In this document: piece after piece, positions 1 through 9,932 of the stretch
How the letters are laid out: each line of letters starts with the position of its first letter
How positions within the stretch are numbered: position 1 is the stretch's first letter
Assembly (NCBI GenBank): GCA_020466095.1
Contig: CM035806.1
Span: 112,189,401 to 112,253,400 of the forward strand
Reading direction: 5' to 3'
Source of the DNA: Chlorops oryzae
Lineage: Eukaryota > Arthropoda > Insecta > Diptera > Chloropidae
DNA length: 64,000 nucleotides
The notes under the pieces: generated by a model
What the model was told of the DNA's origin: nothing
Seen by the model: only the letters and a program-made list of their open reading frames with translations
Databases searched by the model: none
Position numbers and translations under genes: made by a program

Positions 1-27
1 GATCAAAAACTGAATCGATTTAGACAT

Positions 28-90
28 GTCCGTCTGTCCGTCCGTCCGTCTGTCCGTCCGTCCGTCCGTCCGTCTGTCCGTCCGTCCGTG
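28..90 (+). repeat. (GTCY)n microsatellite
   Basis: A run of GTCC/GTCT tetranucleotides. GTCY arrays are a known component of mini-me/DINE-1 elements of Diptera, where they seed microsatellites. Confidence 0.9.
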
Positions 91-378
91 GTCGGATCTC
101 CTCCGAAACGGCTGGACCAATCAAGTCGAAATTCGGCACACAGTTACATCGGGATCCGAGTATGATCCTAAGTAAAAATGCGAGACATCCGCCCACTGCC
201 ACGCCCACAAATGAATGTAATGTGTTTTCAGTAAAATGCTTGTAACTTGCGAACCACTCAACACATTCCATTGAAATTTGGTGTACTGGTAAACTACAAA
301 AAGGAACATATCCTGAAAAAAATGGACGCCGCCCTCCGTGAGCCACGCCCACAAATAAGCCCACAAATAAGGGCTTAT

Positions 379-625
379 CGTAACTTCCGAAGTAAAACGC
401 GTAGAAGCTTCAAATTCGCAACATAGGTTGACCAAGGCTAATGAAAGGTGTAGGAAAAAATTTTATGTGGCCCGCTCACTGCCACGCCCACAAATGGATA
501 TTTTTCGTAACTTCCGAAGTAAAAGGCGTAGAAGCTTCAAATTAGCAACATAGGTTCACCAAGGCGAATGAAAGGTGTAGGGAAATAATTTATGTGGCCC
601 GCCCACTGCCACGCCCACAAATAGA
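379..625 (+). repeat. 127-bp tandem repeat pair in Helentron-like element
   Basis: Two diverged copies, beginning at 379 and 506, share the CGTAACTTCCGAAGTAAA start and the GCCACGCCCACAAAT end. They are part of the element body. Confidence 0.8.
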
Positions 626-671
626 GAAGGCAAACATAGTACGCTCATAATGTCGGGAAGCTGGGTATTTC

Positions 672-693
672 AAAGTCGGGCTTGACCGACTTT
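672..693 (+). repeat. Terminal hairpin of Helentron-like element
   Basis: AAAGTCGG (672-679) and CCGACTTT (686-693) form a perfect 8-bp stem with a 6-nt loop, about 10 bp before the CTTGTTT end. This is the position expected for a Helitron/Helentron 3' hairpin. Confidence 0.65.
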
Positions 694-766
694 AGCTTTC
701 TTACTTGTTTTGTTTTAGTTTTTAGACGTGATAACGTCTATTAAATCGATGATAGGACATTCTATC

Positions 767-777
767 TGCGCAAAAAT
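767..777. repeat. Target-site duplication of LINE A (3' side)
   Basis: TGCGCAAAAAT here is repeated at 5394-5404. Together they bracket LINE A and define both of its ends. The last T may belong to the poly-T. Confidence 0.9.
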
Positions 778-797
778 TTTTTTTTTTTTTTTTTTTG

Positions 798-1365
798 CGG
801 GTATTTTTATATTGAATCTTCTTAATCTTAAGAACTAACAATATGTTTTCAAATCTTAAACTAGTACAAAATTTCACTACGTAAAATTAATTCATAATTT
901 ATATAGCGACATTGGCAAAAACGCACCTCGAACCTTCTAGCCGGGCTTAAGCAATACTTTCGTGTGCCGCTTGGAGGGATGTTTCCGAAGGGGGGTGTCG
1001 GTGCCGGTTTGAGTGCGGGGCTCACAGCACATTTCGTGTGTGTCGAGGAGTGTATCGCAGTGCCGGCTTTAAAACGGGGGATCGACGATGCTGTGGCAAG
1101 CACAACAGCTTCTTCGTGGTTGGGCGGTTTGTGCCAATGTTGCTATGATTGTCGAATGTCGACGGAGCCCATATTGGGTACAATTGGCAGCCGATTGCCG
1201 TAGAATCGTGCGAGGCGAGGCTATCGACATCCGTCGTCGTATACGTCATCGACGGGGAGCACAGTCGGAGACAAATCGACAGCTCACGAGCCGTTATCGC
1301 AACGTTACCGACGGGATTGAGTCGAAAGTCAAGCGACGCAGAGCGGTCATCGTTAACTGGATTCG
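798..1365 (-). other. 3' UTR region of LINE A, no gene
   Basis: Sequence between the ORF2 stop and the poly(A) tail. The part from about 1020 to 1450 is GC-rich and contains two related CGTCATCGACGGGG segments (about 1243 and 1364). I see no convincing coding sequence on either strand; open frames here look like compositional artefacts. Confidence 0.6.
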
Positions 1366-4104
1366 TCATCGACGGGGATGCTGTCGGAGACCAACGACGG
1401 GGGACGAATGTCGTGAACCTCGCCGCTCGCCTTGTGGTGCGTGTGTAGCGGTCGGGCGATCGTTTCTTCTTAGCCTCGAGTGCGTTGAAGTTGAGGCTAA
1501 ACACCTAGCCATTTCATTTGGGTGCCGCTGGAGTCTATCCAAATAGGAATTTTTAAGACGCACTAATTCCTCTTTAACCAAAGGGATATTAAGGTCACGA
1601 TGGATATTTTCGTTCCGAATATACCATGGCGCACCTGTAATTGAACGGAGAATTTTTGATTGGCATCTTTGAATCAATTCTATACTTGAGGAACTTGCAT
1701 TACCCCATAACTGAAGGCCATATGACCATATTGGCTTTAAAATACTAGTATATAAAAGGATTTTATATTCGATTTTTAAGGGGGAACGATGATTCATTAA
1801 CCAATGAAGCTTAATAGCTTTAAGTTTCATTTGGGTTCGTTTAGCTTCAATATGTTTGCGCCATGTGAGACGTTTGTCCAAATGGATACCCAAGTAAACA
1901 ACATTGTCCGTCTCTGGTACTATTATGTTGTTTATTCTTAAAGGGGGACAGATGCCCCTTTTAAGTGTAAATGTAACATGTTTACTTTTTTGCTCGTTTA
2001 CTTTCACTCGCCATGTTCCCAACCATTTTTCAACCACTTTTAAATGCGATTGCAGGTTAGAAGTGGAAGAAATCGGGCATCTATGGCGGCTTAATATGGC
2101 TGTGTCATCGGCAAAAGTGGATGTTGTAAGACTACTGTTTACAGGGAAATCTGACGTATATAGTAAATATAGAAAGGGTCCAAGAACACTTCCTTGGGGC
2201 ACTCCTGCTTTGATTTCTATACTTTGTGAAACAAAATCTTTATATTTGACCTTAAAATTCCTATGTTTTAAGTAGGATGAAAGTATTGCATGAACAGTAG
2301 GAGGGAGAAGATATTTAATTTTTTGAATAAGTCCTTCATGCCATACTTTGTCGAACGCTTGAGCCACGTCCAAGAATATGGCTGAGCAGTATTCTTTGTA
2401 TTCAAAAGCTTTCCTTATTTCATTGGTTATGCGATTTACCTGCTCTATAGTCCCATGATTTTTACGGAAACCAAATTGGTGGTGCGGAATTATATCCCTT
2501 TCAGAAACGAATGGAGTCAATTTGGAAAGCAGTGCTTTCTCGAAAAGTTTGGAAATACTTGGAAGAAGGCTTATCGGTCGATAAGAAGACACCATTGTTG
2601 CATCCTTGCCTGGTTTTGGAATCATAGTTATTAAGGAGGACTTCCATGCTTGAGGGTAATATGAAAATCGAATGATCGCATTGAAAAGCTTTGTTATGAA
2701 CACGATGGCAATGTATGGCATCTCAATAATCATTTTAGGAGTTATGTTGTCCTCTCCAGGTGCTTTTTTGGGGGATAATTGACTTGTAATAATTGCTTTA
2801 ATTTCGTTTGAGTGGAAATAGATTGGGTAATTTTGAGAATTTATTTGAAGTGTAGGCATTTCACAATTTATTTCAGGGGGATTTGGTTGGAAAACTGACT
2901 TTAAATGCCCAGCAAAGGCAGTAGCCTTTTCTTCACTACTACGTGCCCAAGCGCCGTTGGTGTCTCTTATGGGAGATTCCCCCACTTTTGGGGATTTGAT
3001 AAACTTATTTATATTCCATAAAGATGATTTTCCGGAGGACTGTGGGGAAAGCTTCGAAACGTATTTCCTACACTTGTCATTTTTTAATCTTAAGAGAGCT
3101 TTGCTTAGCTCACTTGTTGCGGCTTTAAGTCTAAGCTTAGCTGCTGGGGATCTATGTTGTTGCCATTCGCGTCTTAGCCTTCGTTTTTCGTTCACAAGTC
3201 TTTCGATTTCGCTATTGGTAAAGATATGATTCTTTGCTTTATTTTCGATGCAAGGCGTTGACTGCTCTGCCGCTGTCGTTAGCATAGAATTCAGTACATT
3301 TGTCGCTTCATCTACGTGTTCTATGCAGTCTATAGAGTATCTGGTATGAATATGAGTGGCTATATATTTCTTATATTTAATCCAGTTAGTTTTAGAAGAC
3401 GTCAATCTGAAGGGTGACTCAGTAACAATAGGACTTTCAGCTAGATAAAAAATTACAGGTGAGTGATCTGATGAGAGATCGAAAGTTGTCGTGGTTGTAA
3501 CGCGAGATCTATCTACCCCTTTAACAATGGCGAAGTCAATCAGGTCGGGGATTTTTCTTGGATCAGATGGCCAGTATGTAGGCTGACCAGGTGATAAAAA
3601 ATCAAGCCTGCCCATGCTGTTAATTAGGGTGCTATACAATTGCCTTCCTTTCGGGCTTATCAGACGGGAGCCCCAATGCGTGTGTTTCGCATTAAAATCT
3701 CCAGCTGCTAGGAATTTATTACCTAAAGTGCTAAAGAAAGCTTTAAATTTATCCTCGTTTACCGGAAAACGCGGAGGACAATAAACAGCAGACAAAACTA
3801 AGTTATTGTTTCGATTTTGTAGGCAAATTGACGTTGCCATTAAAAAGTTTTCAGCATGTGACTGCAGGGGAAAATGTTTAATCCTGCTTCGGACTAAGAT
3901 CCCAGTACCGCCATGCGCTTTTCCGTCAGGGTGATTTGTTTTATAAAATTGATAACCAGGTATGGAAAAATTATTTTTATCTGTTAAATGCGTCTCTGAG
4001 AGCAGCATGACATCAACAGATTGCTTGGAGAGGAAGCGAACTAATTCTAACTTATGTTGGCGGACGCCGTTTGCATTCCATGAGCATATGTTTAGTATGC
4101 TCAT
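1366..4104 (-). CDS. LINE A ORF2: AP endonuclease-reverse transcriptase
   Basis: A 912-codon intact frame encoding the LINE replication enzyme, which nicks target DNA and reverse-transcribes the element RNA at the nick. The N-terminal exonuclease/endonuclease/phosphatase fold shows NANGV at the start, SETHL, GGTGIL, GDFNAKH and SSDHSPV (about residues 205-215). The reverse transcriptase follows, with AFDKVWH, GVPQGSVLGP and the catalytic FADD near residue 663. The end resembles Jockey-clade ORF2 (YIRNxNIHxDL) but runs on about 40 residues into a GC-rich, Arg-rich tail, which may be read-through of a lost stop. It starts at the ATG at 4104 that overlaps the ORF1 stop (ATGA), implying coupled termination-reinitiation. 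Length fits Jockey ORF2 proteins. No internal stop is seen. Confidence 0.92.
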   Translation of the reverse strand: MSILNICSWNANGVRQHKLELVRFLSKQSVDVMLLSETHLTDKNNFSIPGYQFYKTNHPDGKAHGGTGILVRSRIKHFPLQSHAENFLMATSICLQNRNNNLVLSAVYCPPRFPVNEDKFKAFFSTLGNKFLAAGDFNAKHTHWGSRLISPKGRQLYSTLINSMGRLDFLSPGQPTYWPSDPRKIPDLIDFAIVKGVDRSRVTTTTTFDLSSDHSPVIFYLAESPIVTESPFRLTSSKTNWIKYKKYIATHIHTRYSIDCIEHVDEATNVLNSMLTTAAEQSTPCIENKAKNHIFTNSEIERLVNEKRRLRREWQQHRSPAAKLRLKAATSELSKALLRLKNDKCRKYVSKLSPQSSGKSSLWNINKFIKSPKVGESPIRDTNGAWARSSEEKATAFAGHLKSVFQPNPPEINCEMPTLQINSQNYPIYFHSNEIKAIITSQLSPKKAPGEDNITPKMIIEMPYIAIVFITKLFNAIIRFSYYPQAWKSSLITMIPKPGKDATMVSSYRPISLLPSISKLFEKALLSKLTPFVSERDIIPHHQFGFRKNHGTIEQVNRITNEIRKAFEYKEYCSAIFLDVAQAFDKVWHEGLIQKIKYLLPPTVHAILSSYLKHRNFKVKYKDFVSQSIEIKAGVPQGSVLGPFLYLLYTSDFPVNSSLTTSTFADDTAILSRHRCPISSTSNLQSHLKVVEKWLGTWRVKVNEQKSKHVTFTLKRGICPPLRINNIIVPETDNVVYLGIHLDKRLTWRKHIEAKRTQMKLKAIKLHWLMNHRSPLKIEYKILLYTSILKPIWSYGLQLWGNASSSSIELIQRCQSKILRSITGAPWYIRNENIHRDLNIPLVKEELVRLKNSYLDRLQRHPNEMARCLASTSTHSRLRRNDRPTATHAPQGERRGSRHSSPVVGLRQHPRR

Positions 4105-5279
4105 TTTTTAGCGATAAGAATTTGGAGCATTTGGTTTTGTGCTCGAACTAACTCTTGAAGAGTATTTTGCATGCTTGACATGAATTGAGTCATACACTGT
4201 GTCAGACTGAAAATCATGTTTTCTAAACTACTACTTTGTGACTGAGGGGGATTTTGGGAGTTTATTCCGGACTTTAATGCACTGGCGTAAGAAAAGTTGG
4301 GGTTAACAGACGCGTTTGTTACAAGATTTTTAGGCGGAGGGCCTTGAACCATCAACATTTTTTTTTGAGGGTTGCGTGCAGCTTGCTTTTGCTGCGCTAG
4401 TCGGCTTTTAAGTTCCTTATAGATAGGACAGCCTCTGTAGTTGGCTGTGTGATTTCCCCCACAGTTGCTACACTTTTTTATAATTTGGTCAGTATTACCC
4501 TTAAAATTACAGTTTGTAGAATGGTGGAACTCTCCACATACAACGCAGACAACGCGTAGGGTACAATATGACTTTGTATGGCCATACTCCTGACAATTCG
4601 CACATTGAACAGGTCCGCTTCGCTTAAGCGGTTCCTCAACTACAATTCTACGGTGAAGAAGATACCGCAGATTGTAAATGGGATGATTCTCATTTTTCTT
4701 TAATTTTGTGCCGTCGGGGCATAAATCTATTTTAAACATGGGTTGAGGCACTTTTTGTTTATTAAAAATATTAATTACGGCTTTCACCTGTAAGCCTTTT
4801 TCCTCAAGCGCTTGTTTTATCTCAGCCGGCTCTATATCTGATTCCAACCCTTTAATAACGACGGAGAGACCTTTACTACTCTTAAGCTGATATGTGTAGT
4901 AGCTCTTTTTATTGTTATCAAAATGTTTAACCACAACTCGATAATTATTTTCATTATAGACCTGGATTTTGGTCTCGTAAATGTTTCCCCGAGTTTGTGG
5001 GGTTATGTGGAAATTATCTTTTCCTATAATTTGAGTTAAACTCGTTACCAAGAGATTGGAGCTACGCTCACGAAGGTAAATTGGAGGTGGTTTTGGCGTT
5101 TTAGGAGCCGAATTAATAGTCCTCTCTTCAGAACTTGCGTTTTCACTTAACGCAGCAAATCTATTTCCCGCCAAAACATTTGTTGGAGCCGAAGTTGAAG
5201 TGGTTTTATTAACTTTAGCTTTGCCCACATTTGTTTTTTGAGGGCTGAGCTTCCTTTTAATATTAACGTAGCGATCCAT
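4101..5279 (-). CDS. LINE A ORF1: Gag-like zinc-knuckle protein
   Basis: A 392-codon frame from the ATG at 5279. ORF1 proteins of Jockey-clade LINEs bind element RNA and form RNPs. Visible here are a basic Ser/Thr-rich N-terminus, a PRE_C2HC-like region (about residues 150-215, typical of arthropod LINE ORF1), three zinc knuckles (CANCQEYGHTKSYC, CVVCGEFHHSTNC and a third CSNC motif, about residues 225-290), and a Gln/Met-rich predicted coiled tail. The frame upstream of this ATG stays open to the truncation point at 5393, so the native start is probably lost and this ATG would be a secondary start. It ends AAAAAATGA, sharing ATGA with ORF2. Confidence 0.88.
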   Translation of the reverse strand: MDRYVNIKRKLSPQKTNVGKAKVNKTTSTSAPTNVLAGNRFAALSENASSEERTINSAPKTPKPPPIYLRERSSNLLVTSLTQIIGKDNFHITPQTRGNIYETKIQVYNENNYRVVVKHFDNNKKSYYTYQLKSSKGLSVVIKGLESDIEPAEIKQALEEKGLQVKAVINIFNKQKVPQPMFKIDLCPDGTKLKKNENHPIYNLRYLLHRRIVVEEPLKRSGPVQCANCQEYGHTKSYCTLRVVCVVCGEFHHSTNCNFKGNTDQIIKKCSNCGGNHTANYRGCPIYKELKSRLAQQKQAARNPQKKMLMVQGPPPKNLVTNASVNPNFSYASALKSGINSQNPPQSQSSSLENMIFSLTQCMTQFMSSMQNTLQELVRAQNQMLQILIAKK

Positions 5280-5393
5280 ACCTGTCTGGATCGCCGACTC
5301 GTTTGATTTTGCTTTGTTCGCAGTGTCAGGAGTATTAGTGTTAGTAGCTATTTGGCTATATTTTTCGGTGCTTTTACTTGTTGGTGTTGTTGT

Positions 5394-5404
5394 TGCGCAA
5401 AAAT
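5394..5404. repeat. Target-site duplication of LINE A (5' side)
   Basis: Matches TGCGCAAAAAT at 767-777. The following 106 bp (5405-5510) show no gene or recognised repeat. Confidence 0.9.
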
Positions 5405-5510
5405 AACGACAGAAAACTCAATGTGCGTGTGCACACAAACACACTCAAATACACAAAACTGCAAACCGGTTTAGAGCAGACAAGGCATGCATGCATGGGT
5501 GAAGGCTAAT

Positions 5511-6704
5511 TGGTCTATAGGACGACACAATTGTCGCGTCCTTGCCAGGCTTTGGGATAATTTTAATTAAAGAGGATTTCCACATAATAGGAAAATATTT
5601 GAATCGCATGATAGCATTGAAAAGCTTTGTAATAAACCTAATTGCAATAAGAGGTCATTTTTGGAGTTATTTTGTCCTCTCCAGGAGAATTTTTGGGAGA
5701 TAATGGACCACTGATAATTGTTTTTATTTCATTTGCGCAAAAGGTGATCGGAAAATCGCTCGAATTTATTTGAGTCGTTGGCATTTCACAGCCTCCAACA
5801 GCGGTGTTGGGTTGAAAAACCAACTTTAAATGGTTTGCAAATATGTAAGCTGTATCTTCGTCGCTCCGCGCCCAATTTACATGGGGGTCTCTGATAGGGG
5901 ACTCTCCTACTTTCGGCGAATCAATATGTTTACTTGCTTTCCATAAGGAATATTTTCCTATAGCCTGTGGTGATATTTTCGAGACGTAGCTCCTGCACTC
6001 ATGATTTCTCTCTCTTGAGAGGGCCTTTTTTTCGCTTGTTGCAGCTTTATATCGGAGCCTTGCAACAGGAGATCTGCATTGCTGCCACTCCCACCTGAGC
6101 CTACGTTTTTCTTTGACAAGCCTTTCTGTGTCTTGATTGCTATTAGGGAAATTCTTATTATAGTTTTTAGGTCTAGGCGTTGACTGCTCAGCCGCTGCCG
6201 TTAAAATTGATTTCAATACAGTATTAGCATCATCAATGTGGTCTATACAGTCAATGGTGTTATTAGTATGAATGTGAGAAGCAACAAATTTTTTATATTT
6301 TAGCCAGTTGGTTTTGTTGGAAGTAAGTCCTACAGGTGATTCAACAAAAATTGGTTTTTCTAATAGACTGAAGAAGACAGGTGAGTGGTCGGAAGAGAGA
6401 TCGAAGACTGTTTTGACTATAACTCCTGATCTATCCACTCCTTTCACAATGGCAAAATCAATGAGGTCTGGAATTTTTGTTTGATCAGAGGGCCAGTATA
6501 TTGGCTGTCCCGAGATAAAAAGTCTCGGCTAGCCATGCTGTTTGTAAGAGTATGATACAATTGTCTTCCTTTTGGACTTTTAAGTCGAGACTCCCAGTGT
6601 GTATGTTTAACATTTAAATCTCCAGCTGCTAAGAATTTGCTGTCTAGAGTATCGAAGAAATCCTTAAACTGTTTTTATGTGACCAAGAAGGGAGGAGGAC
6701 AGTA
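5511..6704 (-). pseudogene. LINE 'B' ORF2 fragment (left half)
   Basis: Decayed Jockey-clade ORF2 segment on the minus strand, closely related to LINE A. The longest open part (5638-6447) covers the end of the endonuclease (DLSSDHSPV) and the EN-RT linker (KRRLRWEWQQ). The region 6448-6704 continues back toward AVYCPP with frameshifts, and 5511-5637 continues into the start of RT (PKPGKDA). The element is cut at both sides: at 5511 by loss of the 3' half, and at 6704 by the CACTG-ended insertion. The missing 5' part of the same copy lies at 54629-54975. Confidence 0.88.
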
Positions 6705-6725
6705 CACTGCAAAAAAATTTGGGGT
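6705..6725 (+). repeat. Left terminal inverted repeat of outer CMC element
   Basis: Imperfect match to the reverse complement of 54606-54626. It is preceded by TA (6703-6704), the target duplication. Confidence 0.75.
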
Positions 6726-6844
6726 AAAAAGTACCTAAACCAAAATCGTTTTCATAGAAATCCACACCAAATTAGTTTAAAATGTAAACTATCGCCATTT
6801 ATAAAAGTTTACACGATGGTTGTATTAAAATGAGGGTAATGTTA

Positions 6845-7630
6845 CACAGAGAAAAAAACACGTAGTAAATTCAAGAGTGCGACGCTCTTAGAGAAAACGC
6901 TCTTGAATCTAAAGGATTTAGCTTTTAGCCCAACAATGAAAACGCTCTTGGCTATCATTTAAGAGTGAAAGTAGTAACTTTAATAGTGAATCCGTAGATT
7001 TAAATACTTTCGCATTTAAAGTTCGGATTTTTACAGCTAAACTGTTATTCCAACTACATTTTATTGAATTTGTTAAGAGCGAAACTATTTAAGTTAAGAG
7101 CACTGAGCACTTAATTACATTTCTTTTCTTTCGGTATAATTCTCATTTGTTTCATAAAATAGGACATATAAGACATTTATTCATCTTAGAACTTTTTAAG
7201 CATTGCGAAAGCAGTCACGACAACGGAGTGACAAAATCGGATGAAGTCCATCCGATGGCTATTTTTGATGTTTTGTTAAGAGGAGGAAACACATTTTTCT
7301 GGAATTATTTTTGCGAATAGATAATAAAATTATCTACAGCTGTGCATTTTTAATCAACAGTGTCACTTTTGGAAATTATTAAAAGTTTTCAATTTTAAAT
7401 CAAAATTTTCGCTTTTGGAGATTTCAAAAGCTGTGCATTTCAAATCCACCGTTTACGCGCTCGGAAATTTTAAAAGCCACCTTTCTTAACGCAACAATTT
7501 CTCTCTTAAAAAAATAACAGTGATAACATTGTTGGTTTAAAAGCTAAAAACTCTTGAGATCATTTTAAGAGCGAAAATTGTTGGGTTAAGAGCGAAATTG
7601 GTATAATTTACTGTTATTTTTTTCTCTGTG
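6845..7630. mobile_element. MITE with CACAGAGAAAAAAA termini
   Basis: A 786-bp non-coding element with terminal inverted repeats CACAGAGAAAAAAA (6845 onward, and the reverse complement ending at 7630), flanked by TA (6843-6844, 7631-7632). The interior has many AAGAGCG/CGCTCTT motifs in both orientations, giving a fold-back character. It lies in the left subterminal zone of the outer CMC element. Family uncertain: a CAC end plus TA duplication could be CMC or Tc1/mariner-type. Confidence 0.7.
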
Positions 7631-7640
7631 TATAAAACCA

Positions 7641-7890
7641 TTTCATACCTTTGGCGGCTTAAAATTTATACAAGAAATAGTGTAAAAGCATTTTATACCA
7701 CTGGCGGTTTGAAATTTATAAAAGAAATATTATTAAAGTATTTTATACCACTGGCGGTTTGAAATTTATACAAGAAATATTATTAAAGTATTTTATACCA
7801 CTGGAGGTTTGAAATTTATGCAAGAAATAGTATAAAAGATTTTTATACCACTGACGGTTTGAAATTTATACAAGAAGTAGTAAAAAGATT
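7641..7890 (+). repeat. Five copies of a 50-bp tandem repeat
   Basis: Units start at 7641, 7691, 7741, 7791 and 7841 (core TTTTATACCACTGGCGGTTT). Subterminal repeat arrays are typical transposase-binding regions of CACTA-like elements, so this is probably a binding array of the outer transposon. Confidence 0.85.
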
Positions 7891-7987
7891 TTTATTTTTA
7901 TATTTATTCAGTTAAATAAAATAAGGCATTTTGTTCGTAATATATTAATATTTATTGAGATGAAAAAAAAGACGATTCAGTATTTCA

Positions 7988-8339
7988 TTAACAAAAACAT
8001 AAACAAATATTTACAAACGATTTCTTAACATATAGATATTGTTGTTCTTAAGTGAAATGACTAACTCATATGACTGGAAATGTTTATACTTTACGAAACT
8101 AAACACAGACTTTTTTGTTGTTTTCTTTAATTCATATGAGGTATGAAATGCGCAAAAATTACATAAACAAAAACATAAACAAATATTTATATACTATTTC
8201 TTAACATATATATTTTATTGTTCTTACGTGAAATGACTAACCCATATGACTGGAAATGTTTATAATTTGCGAAATTAAACACACACTTTATTGTTTTTTT
8301 TTTAAATTCATATGAGTTATGAAATGCGCAAAAATGGCA
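7988..8339 (+). repeat. 176-bp direct tandem duplication at transposase 3' end
   Basis: ACAAAAACAT (7991 and 8167) and ATGCGCAAAAAT (8148 and 8324) recur at a 176-bp offset. The second copy contains the last codons of the transposase frame; the first copy is a diverged non-coding duplicate of that tail. Confidence 0.8.
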
Positions 8340-9707
8340 GATTTTATAAACTTCGCAAAAAAATAAATATTGTTTCTATCAAAAATAATTTTTTCTATCT
8401 TATGGCATTTTTGTGAAACTGAAATTTCTTCGATATCAGGAGCTGTTACTAGGAGTCCACTACAAAAGTACGAAAAATATTCAATCCAATGTACCTCTTT
8501 TGCACTGTTAGATAAATTAAGATTCCCATATCCTTTTAAATTTAACTCATTAAGCATAGGAAGAAGCTTTCCCATTTCAATTTCCCTTTGAAAGTTGAAG
8601 TTCTCCCAAGTATAAGAAAAATTTTGCTGATGTCTGAGCGACAAAGTTTTGCACACATTTTTGTAGTTTTTTAATTTTGGAATTATTTGTTTAAAATACT
8701 GGTGCTTGGATTCGTACCTAAGAGTCGAAAATACGCTTACAGGTCCCATACGCTTAATTATTCTGGGACAATGTATTAAAATGTGATGTTTAGGGAGTAA
8801 GCGCACTTTATAATCCAAAGTAAGGATCTTTAAATGCTTTTTATACAATTATCCAGTTTCTCAACGCAAGTGGTTTTTAATGATGTAGCGAATGAAATTT
8901 CTAATATTTGCAGACAAGTAGTAATCAGATCAAACTTGGATGGCTCCAATTCATTAAATATGTCACAAAATATGAACGGTAAATGAATAGCTAAGCACCA
9001 TGTTGGGCATGCCGAAAGGCCTATATTTTCATTACTTATAAAAGATGATGTTGGTAATGATTTCCTATAGAGAAGCCCAAAATTAAAACATCGATTGCAA
9101 TCATTAATTTCTTCAAAATTTAAGATTTTGGACTCAGCAATAAATTTAAAAACACCTTAATTGCATATGGAACAATGCCTTCAAGTAAGTCATGCATTGG
9201 ATCGACGGTGCCGTGCTCATAAACATTAAAATGTTGTAATTCATTCAAAAGGCTGTAAAATGTTATACCCTTCGTAGCGTTTAAGTCATTACTTTGAAAA
9301 GTATAATCATAAGAAGTTAATGCTTTTCGAATTTCCATAGAACTTTCATTAAAATTTGATTGGATATCATTTTTAGGAATCTCACAAAATCGGCAAAAGT
9401 AATTCGCATTAAATCCTCCTGAAAAGCCAAGTAAGGTATTTCCACCCAAATTGTCATGTGTTACGCTTGTTAGAGTTCCTTTAATAATTACATTATTTTC
9501 AATGAATATCCCCACGCTTTCTAATATTTTTAAATCATTTACAAGCGGGCGCAAAATCTTATTGTATTCTTTTGAAACAACATCGCTAGTATGAAATAAA
9601 GTAACTAAATGTATATTTTGTGCTGGTGCTGGTTGTTTTGCAGTCAATTCGATAAAAAAAATTTTGGATGAATTTCCAAAACAGTCGAAGATTACTATCA
9701 AATGCAA
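8288..9707 (-). pseudogene. CMC-type transposase, C-terminal two thirds
   Basis: Two long frames (9120-9707 and 8288-8848) with recognisable sequence between them read as one transposase. Visible features are a Cys pair after GGFNANYFCRFC, the conserved TVDPMHDLLEG block (acidic residue plus Met-His, comparable with the DxMH block of En/Spm-like transposases), then PKHHILIHCPRIIKRMGP and RYESKHQYFK, which fit the C-terminal conserved blocks of this insect family. The frame is interrupted around 8849-9130. The protein would cut and rejoin the CAC-ended termini. The superfamily call is moderately certain and the sub-family open. Confidence 0.65.
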
Positions 9708-9932
9708 TGTTGAATATGAAATGCAATTTAAATGTAAAGTCTACAGCATTCAAAAAAGTGTGATTCCTTGGCAACGGCATCACATATGAATCAATAGTAC
9801 TATAATATTGGTCTATCGAAGATTTTTCTTTGCCTATAGCGGTTATAAATGGGGCGTTCTGTGCTCCAGCTGTGTACTCTGATAGAGTCAATCCATCCTT
9901 TATGTTATAAAATGAATTTTTGGGTTTATTTT
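9586..9932 (-). CDS. CMC companion protein, 3' exon
   Basis: An open frame (9586-9891, extending in frame to the gypsy C insertion at 9932) with LTLSEYTAGAQNAPFITAIG and AVDFTFKLHFIFN. I recognise this layout from uncharacterised proteins linked to CMC-like transposons in insects and fish, where it forms the C-terminal half after an LxYGERSxxLxxRWP block (here at 15.6 kb). It overlaps the start of the transposase frame at 9586-9707, so one gene may run into the other by splicing or frameshift. Function unknown. Confidence 0.5.

Larger units (their letters stand above)
1..711 (+). mobile_element. Helentron/DINE-1-like non-autonomous repeat
   Basis: This is non-coding repeat sequence with the hallmarks of fly DINE-1/mini-me type Helentrons: a GTCY microsatellite near the left edge, several copies of a CCACGCCCACAAAT motif (about 198, 342, 482 and 609), an internal 127-bp tandem repeat pair, and a perfect 8-bp stem hairpin close to a right end reading CTTGTTT. 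The left end may be cut by the window edge. No ORF longer than chance is supported. Family assignment is from memory of these motifs, so moderately certain. Confidence 0.6.
778..5393 (-). mobile_element. Jockey-clade LINE 'A', 5'-truncated copy
   Basis: Non-LTR retrotransposon on the minus strand. Its 3' end is the poly(A) tail (T run 777-796 on the plus strand) and its 5' end is at 5393, set by the 10-11 bp duplication at 767 and 5394. It carries ORF1 (RNA-binding, zinc knuckles) and ORF2 (AP endonuclease plus reverse transcriptase) overlapping by ATGA. The ORF1 frame stays open right up to 5393 with no initiator, and a related copy (LINE G, 58-62 kb) has a longer ORF1 N-terminus. This copy is therefore truncated at its 5' end, as is usual when target-primed reverse transcription stops early. 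Confidence 0.9.

Noticed and set aside
724..739. AGACGT-GATA-ACGTCT hairpin as a terminator
   Set aside because: A six-base palindrome in fly DNA beside mobile elements has no support as a terminator; it may be a repeat motif only.
1022..1504. 160-codon minus-strand frame and overlapping plus-strand frames
   Set aside because: They lie in the GC-rich 3' part of LINE A and its ORF2 tail, overlap in several frames, and show no recognisable domain.
6843..7632. MITE as an internal part of the outer transposon
   Set aside because: It has its own inverted ends and TA duplications, so it is better treated as a separate insertion.
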